Made by a program: the position numbers and the translations under genes | NCBI GenBank assembly: GCA_032209605.1 | Contig: JASFXZ010000009.1 | Span: forward strand, 21,191,553-21,255,552 | Length of the DNA: 64,000 bases | Origin: Mactromeris polynyma | Taxonomy: Eukaryota > Mollusca > Bivalvia > Venerida > Mactridae | Direction of reading: 5' to 3' | Shown: piece after piece, positions 1 through 11,750 of the stretch | Position numbering within the stretch: the stretch's first letter is position 1 | Layout: each line of letters opens with the position of its first letter | The notes under the pieces: model-generated | Seen by the model: only the letters and a program-made list of their open reading frames with translations | Told to the model about the DNA's origin: nothing | Databases searched by the model: none

Positions 1-696
1 ATGGCTTAGAGCTGTAATATGTGAACAATTATACATTCAAATCATGTCTGATGTAAGAAAAGATAGCATTTTTGCACTGACAAAATTTATTGTGAGTGCA
101 TCTGCGAAAAGAGACGCTGAATTAGAAAATTGAAGAGTATTAGTAACCATTTATTTACCAGAATCCTATCGTTTTAGTATACTACAATATATTACCAAAT
201 ATTATACTACAATATTTTAAATTAAATCCATTCAATTAAAATGTCAAACATACTATAAACAATTGTTCGTACACAAATTGAGAAAAGTTGATAAAATTTA
301 AGATAAATGTTATTTTATACATATATAAACATGTTCTGCCTTATCTAATACCGGAATATTCACTATATGCTGTTATATTATACTCATGTAATTAATATGT
401 TTATTTTGTGTACAATATACATGTTGATTCACTATATACATGTGGTAGGATAGCGATATGTATGCTGTTGTAATATTATATATATACAGCTATTTTAGTA
501 TGTTCTAAAAATGTTATATTTTCATAAACTTTTCTTATTATCACATTTATCCAAGTAGAAATGATCCATCGATATTGATTGTCTATATTTATGTTGATGG
601 GAAAAAATGCACATTTGTTAATATGTATTTTTTCTCGCTATCATTGTTTAAATTATATCCTACATAACTACTATACATGAAATATCATGTAGAATT
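1..696. other. AT-rich stretch, no gene seen
   Basis: AT-rich sequence with many short poly-A/T and 'acatgta'-type runs. I see no exon with paired splice signals, no tandem repeat and no recognisable protein. Confidence 0.5.
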
Positions 697-762
697 GTTG
701 GTATTTTGGGCCAGAGGCCTTGTATTGCAAATAAAACGCTATTGTATTGTATTGTATTGTAA
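697..762 (+). mobile_element. 3' tail of a LINE-like retrotransposon
   Basis: A segment reading 'ttgggccagaggccttgt' followed by 'attgcaaataaa' and then an (ATTGT)n run of about four units at 740-762. A short 3' end with a simple-repeat tail after an AATAAA-like signal is typical of 5'-truncated non-LTR elements. Only the tail is present. It abuts the left edge of the duplicated segment at 764, so the element may have inserted there. Confidence 0.4.
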
Positions 763-763
763 A

Positions 764-1365
764 ATTGGTAATATTGATTTGAGATCTATACTTTTACAAA
801 CAAAATTAATACATATGGTACTATCAAACTTAGTACCTTTATATCAATTGAGAGAAATTAAAAGACATTCAGGTGTTAATGTGTCAGCTGTTTTTGGATT
901 GTTTAAGGATGATTCTTAGTTGTCTTGTTGTTGCATGATAGTTAAGATGTAGTAAATAAAAGGATCTTTTCAGGAGTGTGAATGTTAAAATGAAAGTAGA
1001 AGTAAAATTAGATCGCCAAGATATGTAAGGTATATCTGTGATTAGTCATGCTCGTGATTATTTACCGTGCATTAGGTGGATTGTGTAAGGTGTCATTTGT
1101 GAATTCCACATTATAGATGACAATAACAAACAACTCTGTAGTCATACAGATGGTATTTACTTTGACTCTTGATTATCAGATGGAAGTTGAAATTAGATTA
1201 GAATAAAGTATGTATCATGAACAATGAGATTGATTCATTTTGAGCTGCCTGTCAGGATGTGAGACAATGTGCTGTATTGTGACTGGTCATCTTCTCTAGC
1301 TAGATTTCTATGCTAGGTAGGTGGGTCATTTATGGCATTTGTTCTTTCTATTCTGATAGGCGGTG
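764..1365 (+). repeat. Diverged inverted duplicate, copy A (partner 51921-52530, minus strand)
   Basis: Read on the + strand this segment aligns from end to end with the reverse complement of 51921-52530 (602 versus about 610 bp). Shared blocks include 'ttgatttgagatct', 'acatatggtactatca', 'gtgttaat.tgtcagctg', 'tttttggattgtttaa'-like sequence, 'gattatttacc.tgcatta', 'ccacattatagatga' and 'gagctgcctgtcaggatgtg'. Differences are scattered substitutions and small indels, so the copies are old. The segment holds three exon-like blocks: an open frame at 764-918 ending in a stop, a 51-nt block at 974-1024, and a degenerate version of the 64-nt exon at 1256-1320. I read it as a gene fragment or an unnamed dispersed element. 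Confidence 0.75.
974..1024 (+). pseudogene. Exon-like block, paralogue of 52260-52310
   Basis: A 51-nt block preceded by 'cttttcag' and followed by 'gtaagg', a good acceptor and donor pair. Reading in the third phase (two bases carried in), it gives a lysine-rich peptide with VKMKVEVKLDRQD. Its counterpart at 52260-52310 on the minus strand gives VKTKVDVGLDHQD and is also 51 nt long, so length and frame are conserved although bases differ. If translation ran on past the donor it would stop at once (TAA in both copies). Whether this is a living exon is unknown. The 64-nt relative downstream (1256-1320) carries a one-base indel and an in-frame TGA, so copy A is probably dead. Confidence 0.35.
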
Positions 1366-1830
1366 ATAATGAAGATTTTTACCATTGTTTAGAATCCTAG
1401 GCTATAAGCTTATTTTCTCATTTAAAATTAATATATGCTTCTAAATACAGAATTTTGAATATTTACATAACAATAAAAGATGAAAGAGGCAGTGGCTTCA
1501 GTGCAGTTGTTACAACTGTAAGGTTAATTTAGATGTTGTTGTAGTCATGTTTTGACTGTATTATACTGATGGTAAAAATTAATCTCTTACTATAATGACC
1601 ATAATAAAAGACAACAATGGTCATGGAAAGTATGTTATCCGTGTATGTGTTTGAATGATTACCACTGATTACTGTTTATGTGCCCTTTATGCTAAATTTA
1701 GACAATTGTTTCTTAATACAGTATACACCACATGATGTTACTAAAGAACAAATATGTAAATAAAATGTTCAAAAGAATATTCATTCTTGTTGTGTTTAAA
1801 CAAAATTGTGTTTTTTTTGTAAAATGTGGT

Positions 1831-1970
1831 ATAGTATAGATTTATTGACCTGTCAAAATTTGCATATCTTCATGGTCAATGCACAAGATAAATTAGTAGT
1901 CCGGCCACTTCCGATAAAGACTAATTTATCGATTGCATTTTCCATGAGGTCAATAAATCTATACAATACT
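1831..1970. repeat. Fold-back (short inverted-repeat) element
   Basis: Outer arms of 17 bp match perfectly as inverted repeats ('gtatagatttattgacc' at 1834-1850 and its complement at 1948-1964). Inner arms 'gataaattagt' (1887-1897) and 'actaatttatc' (1920-1930) continue the stem, with partly paired sequence between. The loop is GC-richer (agtccggccacttccgataa). This is a MITE-sized fold-back of about 140 bp. No coding function is seen. Confidence 0.6.
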
Positions 1971-4309
1971 ATATGGTTCATGTTTATAAAAATGTGTATA
2001 CAAAAGTTACCACGGATTACCAGCGCACCATGCAGCACTCATACCATTTAAACATGAACATACAACATGGGCTCTATGACCAGTACGTATTGTGATGACC
2101 AGTCAGTTCCTGTTGAACACAACACTATCGTTATCGTCAGATGCCCACACTGATTAATTACATTACACTTGACACATCATTTTTGGAAAATCTAATACTA
2201 ATACATCAGCCTTCTGAAAACTATGATTGATTTCTGAGATTGATCCCCAACATTGTCTGTAGACCAATGAGAGTTCTGGTTGATTTATTCTAAACATGTA
2301 TGAAGTGTAAGGTTATTAGAGACCTGGGTATCTGAGGAAGGACTGCACTAGATGGATGGTAAAATTAACTTTCCTAGAATCATCAAACGGACAGAAAACT
2401 GAAAATATTTGTTAGTATCCTGGACTGCTAATGGAAAGACACGCACAAGAACTTCATGTCTTCATTTCTTGGAAAAGTTACAGAGAAATATTTATACATC
2501 TGCATTCCTCAACATTCACTCACTTTCCCTGTGTACTTTTTTTCACTGTGCATTAAAAGTTTTGCAAACACATTTAACAGTGCTAAAGTTGATCCAGATC
2601 TATTTACAAACATTACACGCCATATTTTTATTCAGTGGTGTAAAAGTGACTGAACAACAATCAATGTTGGTTTTGATGATGGCCGATAGATGCTGCGGCC
2701 GAGATGTGCAAATTGTTAATTCTTAACTTTCCATCACAGAAGATGAATAATTTTACTTCGTGGTCATACATGTCTTATTTGAAATTCTGCATTAAAATGT
2801 AATGAAATTCAAAATATTCATTTGTGAAAAAACTTTTGGATGGCAGTGTATATCTATAGGTATTTAACTGAAAAATATAATTTTATTTGGGTACAATTAT
2901 TTTACCATTCCATCACAATGGTCAATCAATGTCATAACTCATTGAATGGAAATGTAGATCAAGGCAGAATGACTTATCTGTTAGGTCATGGCTTATATAA
3001 ACATATATGTATGTGTATACACTGATTGATTCAAAAGGCAACAATCATATTATTAAGCACACATATTTTATTTAATACTAGATCTATGTTATTTTATGAT
3101 AAATATGTAAATATATTGCATTTTGAAGCAATGTCAGCAAAGTGGGAGATGTTTAACTTTATAATGGAATCTATTGCAACATATCAAAAATATTATAATA
3201 AACTAGACAGGTATATCGAACACATTGTTGTAAAATAACGGTACTGACCGTACGGCACAAACTTTTACCTGGACTCCAGACAATTATTGCAAAAGGCGCC
3301 TTCCGGATTAATATTCGTCTGTCCCGATCAACATAATCGGATGAACCGCGGTTCTGGGATAATTATTGGATTGTTTAAATGATAAACTCTGTTGCAAAGT
3401 GACATCTTTCAGATTTGTTGTACAGCGTATTTCACCTGAATTGCGAACAAGAATCATGGCCATGACTGTCCATGCACATGTAGCCTGGTATTAGGAATGA
3501 AGCTGTACATGTATCCGACGCATAGGAAACATCTATGCATGAAGGCCGCGGACAGATAAGATAAACGTCATATAAAGTATGATTACACAGGTAAGCGACA
3601 TACGTCACATATAGTTTACATTATTTTTCCTCTTCTCTGAAGTTCTTAATTTGAGATATCACATATATACAAGCACTTATTATTGGATATTGCTGGTGTT
3701 TAAGGCCACCGTAAACTTACTATTCACTAGAATTTAAATGATGTTTTAAGTTCATGAATTTTGTGAAAATCATACAGTTGCATATTATTAATACATGTAG
3801 TTATATGGCATATGCAGCAATTGAAATATTGAGGTTTACACTTGGTATTTGCCATGCGCAGTCAATTTCATCTGACCACAGTAGGGGTGAGACAATACGG
3901 ACCTAACGCGATACGATACATGTATCACAATATACCTTTTGTGATAGGATTTGTATCACGATATATCATAAAGAATACTTACTATAATGCTCTAAATTCC
4001 ACCTTGTTAGCATTAAGGGTAAGGATATATTAACTAATAGCATTATTTACGAATATTTACTTCACAAAACTTGTTTCCTGTTAAGAACAAAACACAAATG
4101 ACTCAACATGACTAAAGTATTAAGAATTGCAATGGTTTCAATGCACTGCATTCAATGGGTGGCAGATGTGTTTACGAACGTATCAATATGTGTATCCAGA
4201 GAGCTTGCATCCTGATGCATCAATGGATTGATTAATCCTCTCAACCCTAGACCACAGAGTATAAATAGGAGTAAAATTTTAATTGAAATAGTTCTTTTCT
4301 TTTTCATCA
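1971..4309. other. Non-coding or unassigned DNA with two weak exon-like frames
   Basis: No tandem repeat. Two open stretches look mildly protein-like. One is 2432-2650 (+), with a peptide ending HIFIQWCKSD. The other is 3074-3238 (+), containing EAMSAKWEMFNFIMES, with a possible donor after 3210 ('gacag/gtatat'). Neither has a convincing acceptor. A perfect 12-bp palindrome GAACCGCGGTTC sits at 3343-3354. Confidence 0.3.
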
Positions 4310-4663
4310 GGCCAAAAAAAAAAATGTGTTTCCTGTAACCCGACCGACCCTAAATTTTACCCCCCGACCCAAATTTTGTTTTGAACCAAAATCAAAAGTG
4401 CCACCCAAAAACGTCCGAATTGCACCAAAACGACGATGATTCTCTTCTAGTCTAAGCTGATCTAGTCACTTGTTTGCAGAACATAGGTCTTAATGCACAC
4501 TTATCTAATTACTACTATTACTATCCATGTAAAATAGAAAATGCACACATAGGGATATGTCCCAGCACAATTATCCCTACTCAAAAAAATAAAAATGCCT
4601 ACCTACCGACCCTGATTTTTTGGACCATGTTACAGGAAACACAACATTTTTTTTATTTGACCT
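4310..4663. mobile_element. MITE-like element with inverted ends
   Basis: The left end reads 'ggcc(a)n atgtgtttcctgtaac' and the right end is its inverse, 'gttacaggaaacacaacat' followed by a T run and 'gacct'. The interior is rich in 'cgaccctaaatttt' and 'ccgaccctgatttttt', themselves arranged as inverted subterminal repeats. It has no coding capacity. The terminal structure indicates a non-autonomous DNA transposon. Confidence 0.6.
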
Positions 4664-5376
4664 AATGGATAAAATATTGTGTTATTTAACTTCTCTTACT
4701 ATTTAACTGTTGTACTGTTTATAATTCAGGTATCATGATGTTATGTCGGAATGTGTTTCTCCAGGTTCTTTTGACATGATGAGGATCATTGAAGTTATTC
4801 TATCAACTATTTAAACTGGTAAGTCCACAGTCAGCCCAGATCATAAATTATGTTCGACTTAAAATGGTGTTTATCTAACACACATTTGTGTATCTGGTAC
4901 ATTAATGCTTCATAAAATTCTTTACTGGATAAAACGGATGTCTTTAAAGACCATGTTACATGTATTTCTGTATGGATTTAAGTGGTATATATCTCCTCTA
5001 TCTTTTGTCAGATTTTTTCTGCAATATACTGAATATTGAATCAGTAACACTAAATTAGCTGAAAAATACACTGTAATGTTTTTTCTGTATGTCTATACAT
5101 ATAGTTAGGGTTTATTTTTAAATTTATTTAATGACTCCTTTTATAGCTGCATATCAGTCGAAACATTGGGAAAGCAGCATTTACAGAAATCTATAAATTG
5201 AATGTGTTACCTTGACACCTATGCATACATATGCTGGAGAGCATATAGTTTTAAACCTGTGTTTCTAAACATAATAGAAGTTTAAAGCAGTTCATTAAGA
5301 GGCTGTATTGTGATTAAGTGTGTGTGTATATGATCCAGACAATAGTAATAAATGCGTGTATTGTTCAATATTTCAG

Positions 5377-5453
5377 GGTTTTGCTCATCAGAAGATGTCG
5401 TTGGTGCCAAAGCTTGCATTTTTAGAAGGAACAGTTTCACGTTCAGGGACAAG
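5377..5453 (+). CDS. Candidate internal exon, function unknown
   Basis: A 77-nt block with acceptor 'caatatttcag' and donor 'AAG/gtatgc'. One frame (entering with two bases of a codon) is fully open and gives 25 residues with the core EDVVGAKACIFRR and the end FTFRDK, ending at a codon boundary. The next candidate at 6050 can be joined in frame only through its alternative acceptor at 6054. I do not recognise the family. A chance pairing of splice signals remains possible. Confidence 0.4.
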
Positions 5454-6049
5454 GTATGCAGATTGGAAGTTGACTTGGAATCAATCATTGCCATTTGTTC
5501 ATGAAGTAGCACAGTAGATATTGCTTTTTGTTCTCATTCCGTCGGGTTGGAAATTGTTCTGTGTTTTCTCAATTTCTTCATTAAAATGGATAGATCTGAT
5601 TGAAATACAGATTTTGATTGATTTTGCAGATTAAAGATTTTAACAAGATATGTTTGTGGAAATTTATTATACAGATTTATTTATAACCATATTATATAGT
5701 TTACACACCAGTTTTATCAAATGTCTTGTCAGTATTAACAGTGCGCAGATCGGGTAAAGAAAGTAGTCCATCTACACACCTATATATTGTTCTCCAATAT
5801 CATAGAATATTGACGCATCACGTTATATTGTAAATGCATGGGTATATGAAATGGGCATGTAATAAATTGATTCATGGTGTTTGGGCATTTCTATTTTTCC
5901 ATGGGCTGTACATAAATTAATATACAGCTTGAATTTATGGATTCATACAAATTGTATTATACGTAAATGTTGAATTCATTGTTTGTCTTTGCTTCTTGCA
6001 AATATACAAATATGTTATTAAGTGGAATTTACCATATTATTGTTTTCAG

Positions 6050-6156
6050 TGAGTTACCGAGGCAGAAAGAGAAGCATTTGTATGGTTACCTGATAATGAG
6101 AGACAATGTAATGACAACATGTTTCGTGTCGGCTCTCACCTGTCTCTGTTCTCCAG
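6050..6156 (+). CDS. Candidate internal exon, function unknown
   Basis: Acceptor 'ttgttttcag' and a very good donor 'CCAG/gtaagg'. The open frame, in which 'GAG' at 6051-6053 is a codon, encodes about 35 residues beginning LPRQKEKHLYGYLIMRDNVM and ending in a Cys-rich tail CLCSP. Acceptor AGs occur at 6048-6049 and 6052-6053. The second keeps the phase of the preceding candidate exon. It ends in phase 1. The product is not recognised. Confidence 0.45.
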
Positions 6157-6619
6157 GTAAGGGGTTTATCCAAACACATTCAATAATCTCAAAGTTTTGG
6201 ATTATGTTACTTTGACTTAAATATTGAGTATTGAATAGCTCGTAATTACAAAGAAAATCTTCATTCATTTTTTTGGCTTAAACATAGAAAATTGCATTAT
6301 TCACAACCCATTATTGTGATTTGCTTTTTTTGAGAATTGCCTGTTCAAGGTGTTTTGTTTTATATATAAGACAGATTGATTAGAATGTCAAGGAATCTCT
6401 ATTTCTTTGACAAATTTGCAGTAAAGCTAGTATGTCTGAGACATACAGACACATAATGCCACCTGTCCACCAAGCAGATATTGTTGATGGCATTGATACA
6501 CACTAGATGTATTGCCTTGATTAAAGGAGTGTGCTGAATGATATAAAATATGGCATAATATGGGTTGGTCTGCTGTAGAAGTAACAGGCAAGGATCAAGT
6601 TGGTGTGTATTTACATTTA

Positions 6620-6780
6620 TTATACATACTGTATTTCTCCTTATAAACGCCCATGCCCTAATAGACGTGCCCCCACCCCATGGCAAGGGCGCGGCAATTT
6701 TTTTCTGCTGGTAAAGGTCAAATGTGAAGGCATTTAGGATCAACAGTCAAAGTATATGCCAGGATTGACGCTTACCTCTT
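6620..6780. repeat. Probable dispersed repeat fragment
   Basis: Contains 'tataaacgcccatgcccta' and the GC-rich run 'cccccaccccatggcaaggg', unlike the surrounding AT-rich DNA, and ends at the next MITE. The style matches short dispersed repeats, but no second copy is in this window. Confidence 0.25.
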
Positions 6781-6809
6781 ATAAAACCATGCTAAATCCA
6801 TTCAATATA

Positions 6810-7360
6810 CAGTTGACTCTCGTTAAGACGAATTTTTCGGGACCGTCGGAAATAGTTTGTCTTAACGAAAATTCGTCTTAACGAAAATTCGACGTAAACG
6901 TCGGGAGGCCATTTTTGTGGTGTTACCTGAGCAAGTCTAGTTCGTGACGACTGCTTTGTGTTTGATCGCCATTTGCATAAAACAAATGTTAAAGATGACG
7001 TGTTTTAATTAAAGTACACGCTTAATTAAATCACCCATTTTGGCATGTTTTACAAACTATCGGTTTGATCGCAGTGTTCAACAATTCGACATGTTTGCAT
7101 TAACACAATGTAGTCTAACATTTTGCAAACATGTACAAATCCTTCAATTATGTAAACAATCGATAATTAAATGTGCGAAAATACAGGTACATCATCTCAG
7201 TGATGTGTGAAAACATTCGTCGCCAGCAGGATACGATCCGACTTCGTGTTAAACAATAGATTTAAGGTGCGAACTTGTTAAGCTGGACTTCGAAAAAACT
7301 TCGACGTAACGAAAAACTTCGAGACAAAAATTCGTCTTAACCGAATACGAGAGTCGACTG
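6810..7360. mobile_element. MITE, pogo/Tigger-like ends with TA target site
   Basis: Starts 'cagttgactctcgttaagac' and ends with the inverse '...gagagtcgactg'. It is flanked by TA on both sides (6808-6809 and 7361-7362). The sequence 'ttcgtcttaac' recurs several times near each end in both orientations. The element is 551 bp with no transposase frame. The CAGT...ACTG termini with TA duplication fit a non-autonomous Tc1/mariner-superfamily (pogo-type) element. Confidence 0.7.
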
Positions 7361-7427
7361 TATATCAAATTGTTATTTAAATCTACTGCATGTTACGAAA
7401 AGCGGAAGTAGTAAAACTATATGTATA

Positions 7428-7653
7428 TGAGCGCTGCTGTACAATTTCCAACCTCTTCTTTAAGTGACGTTTTGTCATATGTGACATCACTATACATGAC
7501 AGTAAGCAATATATGCTGCATATGGCAATTTGAAAACGAAGTTACCCTATGAGTAAATATTGTTTCCTGTTTACAAATAGTGACATCACATGATGCGTTT
7601 TCTTAAAATGACGTCGCTCACGGAAGTGGTTGTAAATCGCATAGCAGCGCTCA
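7428..7653 (+). mobile_element. MITE family M1, copy 1
   Basis: The termini 'tgagcgctgctgtacaattt' and the inverse '...cagcgctca' form long imperfect inverted repeats extending into 'caacctcttctttaagtgacgt'. TATA flanks both ends. The interior has repeated 'gtgatgtcac'/'gtgacatcac' CRE-like half sites. A second copy, in the reverse orientation, is at 18014-18262. Confidence 0.75.
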
Positions 7654-8587
7654 TATAGTGGAAATAAACTGGTCATATGCAGAAATCTTACTAGATAGCC
7701 ATAAAATTCATACTGCATCAAGTAGAATTGTCATTCTTGCTAAACTGCATGTCTATAAAAGCAAAATGAATTCAACTTTACCTAATATCCAAGTCCATAT
7801 CTAAGTCTATGAATAAATAAGCATAGAAATAAATATGTCTAAATGCTCACATTCCACTCAAAATTTCACATAAGTTTTGAATAATGATTTGTGTTTATTT
7901 GAAGAGGATGCGACAGCTCATGGCGTCGATAAATAACTGCTTCCTGTAACTGAATTAATTTTACCTAGTAGAGAATAGAATAGTACAAGAAGTATTAGTT
8001 CATTTAACTGATCTGCAACCTCCTGTTCAACCCCCAACCTTTCATACTGATTTTGATGAAAGGTGCTAATGCTGCATACCTTTTTGGTACTACATGTATC
8101 AGCGTTTTTATGTTGGTCTCTATAACTTGCATGTGTAAATATTGCTCATTGTTAATGTTCCATAAAATCTGATGGGGTATGTACAATGTTGCATTTTCTC
8201 CTTATGTATACAGTTGATATGCATTATCAAAATATCAACATTGTTACCAAGTCATTCTCAGATTTTAATAATGATAAGCACGATATGAATTAATTAGTAA
8301 TGATTAAAAAATGTAATTAACAAGGGAGATAATTATGTAAGTAAATACAAACATACATGTTATAGTTATCTCCCTTAGAGTTTACTTAATATTATATTAA
8401 AACATGTTGATTATTTTATAGTTCAAATAGATTTTTTTGCTGTTTTAATAGCGACTTTAAAAAAGCAAAATACATATATGTTAGGTACTAGGAAATATTT
8501 CTAGACAATTACAGAACTACAGTTGTTATGAGTTTATTTGATTAAAATAATTATTCAATTCAATAAACATTATTCTTTTTTTTTCAG
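7654..8587. other. Intergenic or intronic DNA
   Basis: No exon call. A short inverted pair 'aagggagataa' (8322) and 'ttatctccctt' (8366-8376) forms a hairpin of a type common in bivalve DNA. Nothing else was seen. Confidence 0.35.
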
Positions 8588-8698
8588 AAAAATGTTTTTG
8601 AACAGCTCTGTGCCTCCAATTATGCCCCTGCAATTCGGACAAGGTGGAAAGTACAAGCATTGTACAAGATGTACACAGCCTTTCTGGAGTTGGACTGA
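8588..8698 (+). CDS. Candidate terminal exon, function unknown
   Basis: Preceded by a strong polypyrimidine tract and acceptor 'ttttttttcag'. Frame 1 is open for 36 codons to a TGA. The peptide begins KNVFEQLCASNYAPAIRTRW and ends YKMYTAFLELD, with ordinary globular composition. A second frame is also open, with an HCTRCTQPFW Cys motif, stopping at TAA just before a possible donor 'gtatgc' (8705), so the reading frame is ambiguous. If frame 1 is right this is the last coding exon of a + strand transcript. The product is not recognised. Confidence 0.4.
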   Translation, partial: KNVFEQLCASNYAPAIRTRWKVQALYKMYTAFLELD

Positions 8699-10261
8699 CA
8701 TTTAAGTATGCAATTACTTGGGACAGTATTTCCATAAGTTTTTATAATGACGTGCTGTTTTATTATGGTTTTACACCATTTTTCTACAGTATTTCAGTTA
8801 AGTTCAGTGATCAGTTTATCTAACCAGTTTTTCTGGGTTACCTACCTGGACTAAATTATTCATTCACAATCAACTTGCAACTTCTTCCCAGAAATGTCAA
8901 AATGCTGCCACAAAGGGCACTCTCAACAAAGTCCAGAAATTCCTCACTTACCCTACACTTGTTTTTAACAAATCTGACACAGATTGACAATTATTCTCCT
9001 GTTGGTTTGTCGTCATGAGGTCTATCAAGCAGGCTTCTTATAATGCAGCCGAGCTCTTACTACATTGTTTAAATTACTCTTTCCAGAAGAGTTTATTAGG
9101 ACAACAGCAGTATATTCAGTCACCATGGTACCCTATGCAGTCGAACTTTAGTCTGCATAAAAACCCTGTCTAAATTTGTTGAAATGTGTTGCTCGCCCAT
9201 ATGGGATATCCCGGTGGCGAGGATAAATAAACTTGACTCCATTTGTTGAAATGTGGATGTAATAACAAGAATGTTGTAGAGATGGATGAAAATGTATAAT
9301 GTGTTGGCCTGGTGAGCAAGGATTTCTGGGTCGTTGTAGCCTTCGAAGTAGTTCTATGAAATGTTGAAGTCCGAGATTATTCTGGTTATTATTTCTGATT
9401 TCTCCTTGTTTTGCAGTTCTGCATTTTTGCATGGAAGGATTTAAAAAGTTAACCATTTCGGTCATGTTGACAGTTGTGCATCGAAAATTTTGAGAGTGAC
9501 TGTATACATTGAATGATGGCAGAAAAGTGTATCTACATCAATGAAACTTTGCATGCTAGTATTTTAGGACAATAGAAACCAGTGGCCAACAGGATTTTGT
9601 TGAGGTTTGTGAAGTTTTGATTTTATTAAATTTAAAAAAAATGACATTCAAATTTCAGTCAAAATGGATTTGGAGTGATCTCCCCTTGATTGTTTGTTGT
9701 CTGCATCTGTGTGAACCCATAAAAGTTCTATGTTATTTGGGCCGTTTAAAGTAATACTATACACTCTTTAATGCCATATTTGGAAAAAATAATTAATATA
9801 ACTGTTATTTTATGCTGAACGTAATGTTATAAATTTAAGTTATTCACTGGGCTGTAAATGTTACAAGGGGTACAGTTTCTGTGTTTGTTGTTTTGTTGTT
9901 GTTTTATAAGGCAATATGCAGTTTTGCGCTAAGACTATATTCCATTTGATTGAGCTTTCCTGTTTCGGCCGGCATCAGGCCATCATCAGACATTCTGCCA
10001 TGAATGTGACGGAGCTCCTCCCCATTCACACATAGTTTGTCATTCTCTTATTAGCGAACTCCCCCTTGTTTCCCAGAAACACATTACGTACTAGGTCTGG
10101 GTTCATCTAGTTGACCTTTCACGAAATCGTCCTCACTGTTTGTGTTTTGGATCGAGCCTTGACATTGTGAGTAGAGAAAGAACACTTCTTAACGCAGAAA
10201 ACAACTCGTAAAAGTCATCAAACCAAGAACAAATTGTAAGACAATTGACAAACTGAGATAC
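8699..10261. other. Unassigned DNA; possible retroelement relics
   Basis: No confident exon. On the minus strand, 9148-9465 is open for 105 codons with a basic peptide (KCRTAKQGEIRNNNQ, YPRHRDIPYGR) and might be a retroelement remnant. Around 9960-10010 lies 'cggccggcatcaggcc'. Function is not established. Confidence 0.25.
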
Positions 10262-10583
10262 ACTATGTACCATGCGAGCAAAGCAATTAATCTTGCTGAT
10301 GTGCCGCCGACCAGCACAACTATTCGTAGTCACATTCTTAGACGTCTTTACATATGTTATATTCAAACACATTGTCTCAACAATACAAACATAAATCCGA
10401 GAGACTTTGGTTATGAAGAGAAAAATGGTTTCCTATTGCCAACCATAGTTAATAATCCAGTCCCAAAAAGTCTGGTACAAGTATGCAAATGTAAATAATG
10501 TGCAACAAATAGATGTTCATGCAGAAAAGCTGCTTTGCAATGTTTTGTAAAAGTGACAACAGTAATGCACAATGCCAGAATCC
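10262..10583 (+). pseudogene. Decayed 3' part of a recurrent CXC-tail protein
   Basis: The + strand reads ADVPPTSTTIRSHILRR, then a stretch with NPRDFGYE, then PVPKSLVQVCKCK, a stop at 10496-10498, and then CATNRCSCRKAALQC. A one-base shift is needed to continue the Cys pattern (CKSDNSNAQCQNP). This order matches a C-terminal arrangement I recall from many uncharacterised invertebrate proteins: a 'LPPT...H..R' helix, a 'GW/GYE...P' segment, then a CXC-type Cys-rich tail resembling the tesmin/TSO1 zinc-binding pattern. The internal stop and frameshift mark it as a pseudogene, probably from a mobile or multicopy gene. No upstream part was found. Confidence 0.5.
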
Positions 10584-11750
10584 ACATGTTTCCATTACAG
10601 TAGTTACTTAGTTTGTTGAAATTACTATTATGATACTGTTGTATTGTTTACCGTTAGATAGGATATTTGTTCAATACAAATGTAATAATATGTTTATTAT
10701 TAGAGTATTAATAAACATCATGTTCAATTAAGATAAATATGTTTATATAATGTTGATTAATGGACATATATGAATGAACGAAATATACTTATATTTTAAC
10801 TCGATAATTGCAAATGGCAGTTACCAATAAATGTCTAAACTGTTACAGATTTAAAGTTATGTACCACATCTCACGTGTGTTAATGTAACGGTTAACATAT
10901 CAAACATATTATACCCAACAATACTGCGATTAAGTAGGTACAATGTATCAACTTTTGAAGTTTACAAAAGCAATACAAGACCAACTACATGTATTCAACA
11001 CTTTCATTAAATAATACCACATTATATGGAAATAAAACTAATTAAATAATGAACATAAAGCTATCTTTCATTCAAACGCTTGAATCATTTTACACTTCAT
11101 AGTACAAAAGATTGGCAAATAAAAACATACATCTAATCAAATGTGTTGCCATGGCAACATAGAATCTTCAGAACAATGAAAAAAGTGGAACAAATATGGA
11201 GAGCCAGACATTATAAGTTGAACATATTACAAATACTCTGAGCTGTATAATACATATTGTTGAAACTACATCGCAAATCACCTGTTCTCTGTAAACTGCA
11301 CTAAACTGCATAATTACACCATCCACTTTGGAAAGATGTAGATTCATCGTTATTGGATTGAAGCTTGTAAAGTCTGGTGTTTTGAGGACAATTGATAATA
11401 CCAATGTTATAAATAGTAAAAATACTGATTACTGCATTGTATCAGCGGTGAGAAGTAAAGATTGTAACTCCATGATGAAATTTCGCTATTTTTCCTGCTT
11501 TTTTTTTAGCTTTTTCGATTCCAATTGACATAGTTATCATGCAGCGCTGATGCCAGTAGCATGTTTATAGTGGTTTCCTTGTTCTCTCTACACTTTGTGG
11601 ACGTCTCCATTTTGCTGGACACACTGCGATTGTTAAATTTAACCATTTCCTAGCACTATGCTCTTTATAAATATTATTCATAATGATGAAAAGCTGATCT
11701 AAGTTTACCACTCTACAACCTTGCGGTTCATCAGTCGTTTTCATTTGCAG
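10584..11750. other. AT-rich intergenic or intronic DNA
   Basis: No repeat structure or exon with paired splice signals was seen. Confidence 0.35.

Noticed and set aside
677..919. 80-codon + strand frame as a gene
   Set aside because: It starts inside a LINE tail and runs into the duplicated segment. Only the part from about 764 has a paralogue, so the ATG and the full frame are not meaningful.
9148..9465. 105-codon minus-strand frame as a gene
   Set aside because: Basic, unplaced peptide without splice signals or a motif I can name. It could be a retroelement remnant but cannot be supported.
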